NCBI RefSeq assembly: GCF_016798245.1
Contig: NZ_JAEUZA010000009.1
Coordinates: 1-64,000 of the forward strand
Origin: Alkalicoccobacillus gibsonii
GTDB taxonomy: Bacteria > Bacillota > Bacilli > Bacillales > Bacillaceae_D
Length of the DNA: 64,000 nucleotides
Direction of reading: 5' to 3'
Made by a program: the position numbers and the translations under genes
The notes under the pieces: generated by a model
What the model saw: the letters and a program-made list of their open reading frames with translations, nothing else
Told to the model about the DNA's origin: nothing
Database searches by the model: none
Shown here: positions 24,527 through 31,409 of the stretch, piece after piece
Position numbering within the stretch: position 1 is the stretch's first letter
Layout: each line of letters begins with the position of its first letter

Positions 24527-24662
24527 TCTTAAACACTCCTAGCTGGTCCATGATAAACAACGTTGTGCCAAATAAAACGATTGAATCTAATACGAGATTT
24601 CTAAAGATAAACGCTACCCATATTAGAATCAACAACAAGATATACAAGGTTTTCTTTTTCAT
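24486..24662 (-). CDS. Small membrane protein, 58 aa, overlapping next gene
   Basis: Starts MKKKTLYILLLILIWVAFIF, then a second hydrophobic stretch (IVLFGTTLFIMD) and a polar tail. It overlaps the start of the gene at 24323 by 41 nt and lacks a clear ribosome binding site, so it is a weaker call. The two-helix pattern and position between two other small genes favour it. Confidence 0.4.
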   Translation of the reverse strand: MKKKTLYILLLILIWVAFIFRNLVLDSIVLFGTTLFIMDQLGVFKNGRGRKNSHTDRT

Positions 24663-24710
24663 ATGTCATGTTGTATTATAGAGCATGAGGAGGGGCTAAG
24701 CCCCTTACCC

Positions 24711-24818
24711 TCAATCTTTCTTTTCGTTCGAATCCGTTTTCTTAAGCGCTACTACGATGCCAACCGTTGTTGCTAAAGAAGCGAGGATTCGAGCGATTTG
24801 CTCTATAGAGTCCAACAT
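24711..24818 (-). CDS. Very small membrane peptide, 35 aa
   Basis: MLDSIEQIARILASLATTVG then IVVALKKTDSNEKKD: an amphipathic start, one TM-like helix and a charged tail. A near-perfect AAAGGAGGTG site lies 6 nt before the ATG. The shape resembles holin-like small toxins, but no family match is certain. A short GGGGC-TAA-GCCCC stem follows at 24692-24704. Confidence 0.6.
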   Translation of the reverse strand: MLDSIEQIARILASLATTVGIVVALKKTDSNEKKD

Positions 24819-24881
24819 GTTTTCACCTCCTTTATCTATTTATATCGTACTATATATAGTACGATAAGTCAACAGAAAATA

Positions 24882-24935
24882 AGGATAAAAGGGATAAATT
24901 TATCAAATTTGATAAATTGGATATTTAGGATAAGT
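24882..24935 (+). repeat. 9-bp repeat array, six units
   Basis: AGGATAAAA, GGGATAAAT, TTATCAAAT, TTGATAAAT, TGGATATTT, AGGATAAGT in strict 9-bp register. It lies between the AbrB-type gene and the tiny membrane-peptide gene. Confidence 0.65.
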
Positions 24936-24989
24936 TTAAAGGAGAGCGGTTTTATGCTCTCCTTTTATAGTACGCCTAATAGAAGAGGC

Positions 24990-25280
24990 TTAAACAGCCC
25001 CTTCTTTCTTAACATATTGCATTAATTGGCGCAGCACTTCTGCCGCTCCTTCCTGGCTCAAAACGATCTTCCCGTTGCCAAGACTGATATTCTGATCACT
25101 TACTTCACCTGTGACCATACATTGGCTATTCGGCTTGTACTTCTTTAAGATAATGCGCTCGTTATCGACGTAAATTTCAAGTGGGTCTTTCATTTGAATA
25201 TCTAGGGTACGCCTTAACTCCATAGGAATGACCACACGTCCTAATTCATCGACTTTTCGTACAACTCCCGTTGCTTTCAT
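24990..25280 (-). CDS. AbrB/SpoVT-type transition-state regulator
   Basis: A 96-residue protein. The N-terminal swapped-hairpin DNA-binding domain reads ATGVVRKVDELGRVVIPMEL then RRTLDI and IYVDNERIILKKY, close to AbrB/Abh. The C-terminal half (about 55-96) is the multimerisation part (GEVSDQNISLGNGKIVLS). GAGGAG lies 8 nt before the ATG; an ATG three codons earlier is less likely. A decayed partial copy of the same gene is at 26653-26790. AbrB homologues repress antibiotic and transition-phase genes. Confidence 0.92.
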   Translation of the reverse strand: MKATGVVRKVDELGRVVIPMELRRTLDIQMKDPLEIYVDNERIILKKYKPNSQCMVTGEVSDQNISLGNGKIVLSQEGAAEVLRQLMQYVKKEGAV

Positions 25281-25324
25281 ACTAATCACTCCTCTTAAAT
25301 TATCTGTTTTTTCTGATTATAACA

Positions 25325-25400
25325 TATTATAATTCGGGTCCTTCGTTCAACGGGGAAACGACGTACATCTAAAGAATCTTTGTGATTTATCTCGGTTCAT
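25325..25400 (-). pseudogene. Scrap of the Mrr-like gene 3' end
   Basis: The bases here (GGAAACGACGTACATCTAAA and on) match the zinc-finger end of the gene at 27516 with many changes. It is a short decayed copy next to abrB. The remainder of 25281-25656 is AT-rich and without a gene. Confidence 0.5.
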
Positions 25401-25656
25401 GACTTTTAGCCTATACAGAAAAAATAATCATTATCTTTACCTACCTTTTAAATAATTGTAATCGGGTGTTTTACAAGCCAACTTATCAGTTCACACACTC
25501 TCACATATTTTAGGGGATAATGTAGTTCTTTTGACTGAAAAACATACTGATTCCCATTCTAAAGAAAGTCTAAAGTATCTAAATTAGGTAAAAAATTTAC
25601 TGGTAATTATGTTAGCCTTTGTAGTGGAATTATTCCCAATACTTCAGGAGGAACAT

Positions 25657-26346
25657 ATGAAAAAATTACTTACTACATTGTCCATTAGCTTAGGAAGTGT
25701 TATCTTATTCTCTACTGGTGCATTCGCCCAAGATAACGAAGAAGTACCACACGGAGACACAACGCTTGAAGAATTCACTGAAATTATTGAAGCGGACGCT
25801 GATAAGGGTAAAGAGGAAGCTGAAAATCTTCAAACGTTCAATGCCTTATCTGATGAAGATAAGGAAAAACTCATTAACTACCTCAATGATCCAGAGGTCA
25901 TTGAAGAATTTGCTGACGCTACAATGACGCTTTCAACCAATGAAGTTCAAACCTCGCACAACGGTGATATTGTAATTACACATGAAATCGTTGAAGACGA
26001 TGCTGAATTTAGTACTATGGACAAAACAAGATTCAGAACATTTAAGTCTGAACAAAAGGTTTTAGATGTTTCTATTACATCTCTATACCAGCAGATAGGC
26101 GTGTTAAGAAGAGGAGTTAGCATAATTGGTATAAACGGTCGTAGTTTTTGGTCAACAAATTTAAATCCAGGTGCGGCTGTATCAGGTTCTCTTGGTAATG
26201 CAACCTATACGGCTACTAAGGCTACATCACAAGTTGTTTGGAAATTCACTTTTGCAAAACACTCACCTATGCACTGGTCGAAAATTCAAACAATGAACGT
26301 TGACCGTAGAGGACACGTATCAGGAAATTTAGTGAAGAATTACTAA
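25657..26346 (+). CDS. Secreted protein, 229 aa, unknown
   Basis: ATG with CAGGAGG 6 nt upstream. A signal peptide ends at about residue 24 (STGAFAQ). Then comes an acidic helical segment (about 28-90, TTLEEFTEIIEADADKGKEE) and a basic, beta-rich C-terminal domain with several Trp (GRSFWSTN, QVVWKFTF). This order of acidic propart and basic beta domain would suit a secreted effector kept inactive until processed, but that is inference. The tiny membrane gene at 26366 follows 19 nt later. Confidence 0.78.
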   Translation: MKKLLTTLSISLGSVILFSTGAFAQDNEEVPHGDTTLEEFTEIIEADADKGKEEAENLQTFNALSDEDKEKLINYLNDPEVIEEFADATMTLSTNEVQTSHNGDIVITHEIVEDDAEFSTMDKTRFRTFKSEQKVLDVSITSLYQQIGVLRRGVSIIGINGRSFWSTNLNPGAAVSGSLGNATYTATKATSQVVWKFTFAKHSPMHWSKIQTMNVDRRGHVSGNLVKNY

Positions 26347-26365
26347 GATAGAAGGTCGATAATGA

Positions 26366-26467
26366 ATGAGTAAGAAAGCATTCAAGATAATAGCTATAAT
26401 TATAATTGTATTTGTCATCGTAACTGTAGGCGGTTGTGCTTACTCAATGTTCGGTCCATGGACTTAA
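26366..26467 (+). CDS. Very small membrane peptide, 33 aa
   Basis: Starts MSKKAFKIIAIIIIVFVIVT, one TM helix with a C-terminal tail holding one Cys. An AGAAGG site lies upstream and an overlapping dead-end ATG precedes it. It shares a transcript with the secreted protein at 25657 and ends 4 nt before a terminator stem. It could be an immunity or membrane-acting peptide. Confidence 0.55.
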   Translation: MSKKAFKIIAIIIIVFVIVTVGGCAYSMFGPWT

Positions 26468-26471
26468 TAAG

Positions 26472-26503
26472 AAAAAAGACGACTAATTTAGTCGTCTTTT
26501 TTT
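26472..26503. terminator. Bidirectional terminator
   Basis: Stem AAAAAAGACGACTA with its complement, 3-nt loop, followed by T-runs on both strands. Confidence 0.9.
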
Positions 26504-26652
26504 ATGAAATTACTTGAATGAATCAAACAACACTAAAAAATTCTTTGTACTACATATCATCAGTTCATTTTCGCTACGAAATACTCTCACCGTAATTAAA
26601 AAGACCATAATCGCTCTATTTGGTTTTTTTATTGTAATCATACATTAACTAT

Positions 26653-26790
26653 TAGACTGGTACTTCTTTAAGATAATGTGCTCGTCATCGACATAAGTTT
26701 CAAACGGGTCTTTCAATTTAATATCTAGGGTACGTCTTAGTTCCATTGTAATGACCACAAGGGTCCTAATTCATCAACTTTCCATTCAAC
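26653..26790 (-). pseudogene. Decayed partial copy of the AbrB-type gene
   Basis: About 140 bp aligns with the abrB-like gene at 25135-25280 (for example TTAATATCTAGGGTACG) but has frame-breaking changes and lacks the C-terminal half. The flank TATAATTCGGGTCC is also shared with 25328, so a larger block was duplicated. Confidence 0.75.
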
Positions 26791-26798
26791 TCCGTTAC

Positions 26799-27215
26799 CT
26801 ATAATTCGGGTCCATCGTTCTCCGGTCCTCGGTTTCGTTTCTTATCTAATTGATTGTTGCGTCTCATGGTTTTATCTGCAACTTGAACCATTTTGACGAA
26901 ACTTTGCTTCTGATCACGTAAAGAAAGCCTTCCGACACTTTCCATGTCTTGAAGGCTCATTTGTCGGGTATCTTTTGGATGACAGTTTACATAGGAAGGC
27001 TTATCAAGGCCAGCATTCTCCCAATCCTTCACTTTATACCCGTTTATGATATTAAAAGGGGAACTCGACGTTGTGACTTGTGCAATGGTGCATAGCCCAT
27101 CCTCTTCTGACACAATCATTACTGGTCTTTTTTTCCCTCGTTCGGTGCGATTTTCATTAAGGTGTTCGATATAGCATTTCCGGATTTCTCCGAATCGTTC
27201 AAACTTATCCTTCAT
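26799..27215 (-). CDS. PemK/MazF-like toxin
   Basis: A 138-residue protein. FERFGEIRKCYIEHL then GKKRPVMIVSEED resembles the first strands of MazF/PemK endoribonucleases (G-x-[IV] start, RPV[VM]IVS), followed by TIAQVTTSSS and SYVNCHPKDTRQMS. The C-terminal tail is basic and unusually long. The start is ATG overlapping the end of the upstream gene by 11 nt; a GTG eight codons earlier is possible. The overlapping small gene at 27205 is in the antitoxin position. Confidence 0.72.
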   Translation of the reverse strand: MKDKFERFGEIRKCYIEHLNENRTERGKKRPVMIVSEEDGLCTIAQVTTSSSPFNIINGYKVKDWENAGLDKPSYVNCHPKDTRQMSLQDMESVGRLSLRDQKQSFVKMVQVADKTMRRNNQLDKKRNRGPENDGPEL

Positions 27216-27369
27216 ACCAACGACGATCAGAAGGGTCACGCAAATCTAATTCAACATTTCCATTCGCGTTTACTTCTAATTTTTTAGGGTTCGGATTCGC
27301 TTTTTTAAACAACTTATCCGCCTTGTTTAATTGTTTTAATAGCTCTTGTCTTTCTTGTTCTTCATTCAT
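27205..27369 (-). CDS. Small charged protein, possible antitoxin
   Basis: A 54-residue protein (MNEEQERQELLKQLNKADKL..., end DLRDPSDRRWYEG). GAGGAG lies 9 nt before the ATG. Its stop overlaps the start of the MazF-like gene, the usual arrangement of antitoxin and toxin. It does not look like MazE; it has a helical N-terminus and a short disordered tail. The antitoxin role is inferred from position. Confidence 0.6.
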   Translation of the reverse strand: MNEEQERQELLKQLNKADKLFKKANPNPKKLEVNANGNVELDLRDPSDRRWYEG

Positions 27370-27452
27370 GTTATCACGCTCCTCGATAGAATCATGACTT
27401 TAAACTGTACCTTATACTATATCAAACGTAACACCAGATATCCAAGCTAAAA

Positions 27453-27510
27453 GGGATAAAATTATCCCTTTTAATAAAAATATCCCATTTATTCTTATTA
27501 TCCTTTTAAC
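27453..27510 (-). repeat. 9-bp repeat array, six units (minus strand)
   Basis: Read on the minus strand: AGGATAATA, AGAATAAAT, GGGATATTT, TTATTAAAA, GGGATAATT, TTATCCCTT. It lies upstream of the toxin-antitoxin-like pair and downstream of the Mrr-like gene. Confidence 0.6.
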
Positions 27511-27515
27511 ACCCT

Positions 27516-28166
27516 TTAAGCATTAATTTGTTCGGTATGACGACATTGAGGAAACGATGTACACCCAAAGAATCGACTCCCTTTGTCTCGGCTATGACGA
27601 ACGACTAACGCTTGACCACATTCCGGACAAACACGCGCCTCCGGCTCGACCTGGTGATACACGTCGGCCGCTTTGACTTCCGGATTCACCTTATTAATAA
27701 ACTCTTGAAGCTCCACCCGATCAAGCAGCTTCACCCCACACGCTTTGGCCAAGTTTTTGGCTCCGGAGGTATAGCGACTGTTGGTAATCACCCAAGATTC
27801 TTGCGCTTTATAATACGCTTGGGCCGCGTAGACTTGCTGAACGGCATCAATCCCTACCCGATTTTTAAATTTGTAGCGTTTGGCTTGAATGACGATCTTG
27901 TTTCGTCCTTTTAACACCAAATCGGCTCCATAATCATGACTTTGCTGCGTTTCAGCCGGACGATACCCAAGCATATTAAACAACGCAACCAGGTAAAACT
28001 CAAATTGAAAACCGTCCATTTGATCAATGTCCCGTATCCCCGATTTACTCATACGTTTGAGGATACGACGGCGTTGGATGGTGCGAAAGAGGAACTTGGC
28101 CAGCTTCCACCCCACCCAAAGGAAAAACACCCACATAACCACTCTAAACAAGCTCTCTAACACCAT
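27516..28166 (-). CDS. Mrr-like nuclease with TM helix and zinc finger
   Basis: A 216-residue protein: one N-terminal TM helix (about 5-27), then an Mrr_cat domain (about 45-155) with FEFYLVALFNMLGY, the catalytic Asp in SHDYGADLVL and the ExK-type QAK in IVIQAKRYK, and a C-terminal topoisomerase-type C4 finger (CPECG ... FFGCTSFPQCRH). AGGAGG precedes the ATG. Such proteins cut or bind DNA at the membrane and are common on mobile elements. It is the last gene of the transfer module. Confidence 0.85.
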   Translation of the reverse strand: MVLESLFRVVMWVFFLWVGWKLAKFLFRTIQRRRILKRMSKSGIRDIDQMDGFQFEFYLVALFNMLGYRPAETQQSHDYGADLVLKGRNKIVIQAKRYKFKNRVGIDAVQQVYAAQAYYKAQESWVITNSRYTSGAKNLAKACGVKLLDRVELQEFINKVNPEVKAADVYHQVEPEARVCPECGQALVVRHSRDKGSRFFGCTSFPQCRHTEQINA

Positions 28167-28190
28167 CCTATCGCCTCCTATAGTCTATGA

Positions 28191-29162
28191 TTAGCGTTCA
28201 TGCTCGGCCTCTATTTCCTTACGGGCCATTTGCTTTTTCACTTTGGCTTTTAAATCATCGTTCCAATCCTTCTTAGTTGGCTGCTCCACCTGGAAGAACT
28301 GTTCTTTAGCCGCATCGTCTTTGACTAGCTTATCGCTCGGCCGCATTTTACTTGTAATCGTCTCAACGAACTCATGACCGCCCTTATCGTTATCTACCGC
28401 AAGCACAACCTGTTTCACCTGGTGACCTTCGGCTACCATCTGTTTGACTTGTTGCGTAATGACATCTGGTTTGACCCCACTCATACTCACTAGGCGCGCG
28501 TTCTGAACGTCTTTTTGTTTAATCGAATAATAACTAAGCGCATCGATCGCGTCCTCAAACACGATCAATTTCTCCGGCTTCCCGACATCAAAGTGAAAGC
28601 CTCCTGGTTGCTGGCTATGCTTATCAACGCCCTTAAACCGACGACCATTTCCCATGTCGACGGTTCCTTGACGATTGGCTCCAACAATCTCTCCTTTTTC
28701 GTTCTTCCAAGGAAAGACGATGTTTTTCTTTTGGTCCTGGACAATGTACTCGTTTTTCAACGCCCATTGAACGACTTTCGGGTGAATCTTGCGCTCTTCC
28801 ATCAAGTAGGATTTCAGCTCTTTCGTTGAATCTACTTCGTAATGCTTCGGGTACTTGTAGGGTTCTACCTTTTCTTGTTGTGTTTGTTTCTCTACAGATC
28901 GGTAGTCTCCATTTGTTAAGTCCATGACGGCTTGCGGAAAACTCATATTGAAATACATCATCGCAAAATCGATCGCTCCGTGACCCTTTTCGCCACGGGA
29001 GTTCCAGGCGTACATATTGTCACGAATTAACAACGAATCATGTTCGGTATGGCGGTAATAGTTCCCCTCTTTCGTGAACGTTTCCCCTTTACTCTCCAAA
29101 TAGTCGATTAAATCAACGTTTCGAGCCTCCATAATTTGGTCTGCACCAGCACGCTTGGCCAT
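28191..29162 (-). CDS. Toprim/DUF3991-type protein of transfer module
   Basis: A 323-residue protein. The N-terminal part resembles a primase-like zinc-less fold (LIDYLESKGETFTKEGNYYR, RGEKGHGAIDFA), followed by a Toprim domain: the Glu in LIVFEDAIDALSYY and the DxD-like VVLAVDNDKGGHEF. Related proteins occur beside relaxase and topoisomerase genes of Gram-positive conjugative elements and may prime DNA in the recipient. 21 nt downstream of topB. Confidence 0.8.
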   Translation of the reverse strand: MAKRAGADQIMEARNVDLIDYLESKGETFTKEGNYYRHTEHDSLLIRDNMYAWNSRGEKGHGAIDFAMMYFNMSFPQAVMDLTNGDYRSVEKQTQQEKVEPYKYPKHYEVDSTKELKSYLMEERKIHPKVVQWALKNEYIVQDQKKNIVFPWKNEKGEIVGANRQGTVDMGNGRRFKGVDKHSQQPGGFHFDVGKPEKLIVFEDAIDALSYYSIKQKDVQNARLVSMSGVKPDVITQQVKQMVAEGHQVKQVVLAVDNDKGGHEFVETITSKMRPSDKLVKDDAAKEQFFQVEQPTKKDWNDDLKAKVKKQMARKEIEAEHER

Positions 29163-29183
29163 GCAGCTCCACCTCCCTTGTCA

Positions 29184-31337
29184 TTAGTTAAACACAGGCT
29201 TAATGCGCTTATTTTCTAACGTCAATTTGGCTTGGAATGACTTGCCTTGCTTGCTTTTAAAGCCTTTGAGCTTTCCGGTGGTTTGGCCGGATAAGATCGT
29301 TTGAATTTGGTTCTGCGTCAACTTCTTTTCAAAGATCGTTTTTGGCAACGTCTGCTTGCAGCCATTTTTGTATTGATCGCATCCATAGAACGTCTTACGA
29401 TCAACCATTTTTCCATCCTGGCACGACGGGCATTTGCCTACATACGTCTCTTGTTCAATCGTTTGAAGATATTGGCCAACCAGCGTGTCACCCACAACCC
29501 GTGAGCTACCTTCCTTAATCTCATGACGAATAAATTTGCGAATGTTCGCCAGGAACGTGTCTTGGCTTCCTGTTCCTTCTCCGATTTTGGCCAGGTATTG
29601 TTCCCACTTGGCCGTCATATCCGGACTACCGAGTAAGGACCCTTTAACCGCTGCACACAAGACCCGGCCTTTCGGTGTGATATGGACCTTTTTACTCTTA
29701 ATCTCAATGTACCGACCCTTTTTAATCTTCTTAATCGTTTCGTCGCGTGTGGCTTCTGTTCCAATGCCTTCAATGTCATTTAAAATCCCCGTCAGTTCTT
29801 CATCCTCAACGGCTTTCCCGCATGTTTTCATCACATTAATTAACTGACTTTCTGTGTACAGGCGAGGCGGCTTCGTTTTCCCTTCATGGATGAATGGCTT
29901 TATATTCGCGTTTTCCCCTTCCTGGAGAGGGGGTAGCTTAGGTTCTTGTTCCGCGGATTCTTCTTGTTTGGAGTCAAGCGATTTCCGGAAGGAAAACAGC
30001 TCTTTCCAGCCTTCCTTTTTTGGTACCTTTCCCGATGCAGAGAAGGAAAGCCCGTTGATAGAAGCCTCCACGCTCGTTTCTTCATACTCATACGGTGGCG
30101 CAAACGTCGTAAGGGTTGTGGCCACTACTTCCAGATACACAATCCATTCTTCCTCACTCCATTTCGCCCGCTGCGAGTCCGTTGGAATCGTTTTCGTTGG
30201 CACAATGGCATAGTGTTCCTGGACCTTCTCACCGTTCACATGGCGTTTTTGCCCTTCCGGATGCGCCACGTCGACGACGACGTTCAGTAATTCTTGATAC
30301 GCGAAACGCTGCGCCTTTAAGTAGCTCAATTCATTTTTCGTAATGTACTCGCAACCTGTTCGTGGATACGATAAAACCTTCTGATCATAAAGAGATTGCG
30401 CAATTTGTTTCACTTTGTCCGGTGAGTAGCCGTACCGTTTCCCCATCGCTGATTGTAGGCCCGAAAGGGAAAAGAGCTTCGGTGCTTTCTGTTCTTTCAT
30501 GTCGCGTTGAACACGGTCAATAGCTCCTTTTTGTTTTTGATCAGCTGTGACACCATGAGAAGTAAGCAGCTTTTTGGCTTCCTCATCCGTCTCAAAACGA
30601 TCATGGACTTTCGCTTCAAACGAACCATTCTTGGTCTGAATCTCCGCTTTCACATCAAAGAATGGCTTCGATTGAAACGACTCCACTTCTAATTGACGTT
30701 GATAAATCAACATGAGAAGGCTCGACTGTACGCGACCGACGGAATACCGATCACCCTTCCCGCTGCGCTGCTGTAGGCTCAAACTGTATAAGCGAGAGGC
30801 GTTCATTCCGACCAACCAATCGCTGATCTGACGCGTCTGTGCTTCCGTATATAAGCGTTCTGATTGTTCGCCGGGTTGAAGGTTTAAAAAGCCTCGCTGG
30901 ACTTCCTCCGCCTCCAGGGAATTAATCCATAAGCGTGAGATTTTTTTGTTCATGCAGCCCGCTTTATGGATGATGCTGCGGGCGATGTTTTCACCCTCCC
31001 TGTCGATATCCGTCGCGATGATGATATGATCAGCGGCTTTTAGTTCGCGCTCAACAACCTGGTATTGGTCTTTCTTATCCGGTGCCACTTCCAATACAAA
31101 CGAGTCCGGAAACATCGGCAATTGATCAAGGGACCACTTTTCCCATTCTTCCTTATAGCCACTTGGTGGCTGCGGTTGAAGAAGATGGCCAATCGCCCAC
31201 GTTAAGACCACCGTTTGATTGGGAAAGAGCTTCGTGTCCTGGACCTCAATGTACTTTCCTTTATTATTCGTTTTCTGAAAAGCCTCCGCATACACACGCG
31301 CTTGGCTTGGTTTCTCCGCTAAAATGACCGTTTTCAT
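29184..31337 (-). CDS. topB: DNA topoisomerase III
   Basis: A 717-residue type IA topoisomerase. The Toprim domain begins MKTVILAEKPSQARVY and includes ATDIDREGENIARSI. The active-site Tyr is in SYPRTGCEYI (about 331). A C-terminal zinc finger reads GKCPSCQDGKMV ... YGCDQYKNGC. The ATG of MKTV is preferred (GAGAGG 9 nt upstream); two ATGs lie just before it. Plasmid-borne TopB homologues help resolve plasmid and transfer intermediates. Confidence 0.95.
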   Translation of the reverse strand: MKTVILAEKPSQARVYAEAFQKTNNKGKYIEVQDTKLFPNQTVVLTWAIGHLLQPQPPSGYKEEWEKWSLDQLPMFPDSFVLEVAPDKKDQYQVVERELKAADHIIIATDIDREGENIARSIIHKAGCMNKKISRLWINSLEAEEVQRGFLNLQPGEQSERLYTEAQTRQISDWLVGMNASRLYSLSLQQRSGKGDRYSVGRVQSSLLMLIYQRQLEVESFQSKPFFDVKAEIQTKNGSFEAKVHDRFETDEEAKKLLTSHGVTADQKQKGAIDRVQRDMKEQKAPKLFSLSGLQSAMGKRYGYSPDKVKQIAQSLYDQKVLSYPRTGCEYITKNELSYLKAQRFAYQELLNVVVDVAHPEGQKRHVNGEKVQEHYAIVPTKTIPTDSQRAKWSEEEWIVYLEVVATTLTTFAPPYEYEETSVEASINGLSFSASGKVPKKEGWKELFSFRKSLDSKQEESAEQEPKLPPLQEGENANIKPFIHEGKTKPPRLYTESQLINVMKTCGKAVEDEELTGILNDIEGIGTEATRDETIKKIKKGRYIEIKSKKVHITPKGRVLCAAVKGSLLGSPDMTAKWEQYLAKIGEGTGSQDTFLANIRKFIRHEIKEGSSRVVGDTLVGQYLQTIEQETYVGKCPSCQDGKMVDRKTFYGCDQYKNGCKQTLPKTIFEKKLTQNQIQTILSGQTTGKLKGFKSKQGKSFQAKLTLENKRIKPVFN

Positions 31338-31368
31338 GTTCATCATCCTCTCATGTAATTTGATGTAT

Positions 31369-31405
31369 GAAAGACCCCCTTCCTAGATGGGGAAGGGGGT
31401 CTTTC
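31369..31405. terminator. Strong hairpin between ardC-like gene and topB
   Basis: A perfect 15-bp stem (GAAAGACCCCCTTCC, 7-nt loop), 5 nt after the ArdC-like stop. It has no long T-run, so it may only reduce readthrough. Confidence 0.8.
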
Positions 31406-31409
31406 ATTG

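Noticed and set aside
24798-25025. A 75-codon plus-strand ORF across the 9-bp array
   Set aside because: No ribosome site; it covers the tiny gene's 5' region and the repeats.
26653-26790. A second functional AbrB gene
   Set aside because: The frame is broken and the C-terminal half is missing.
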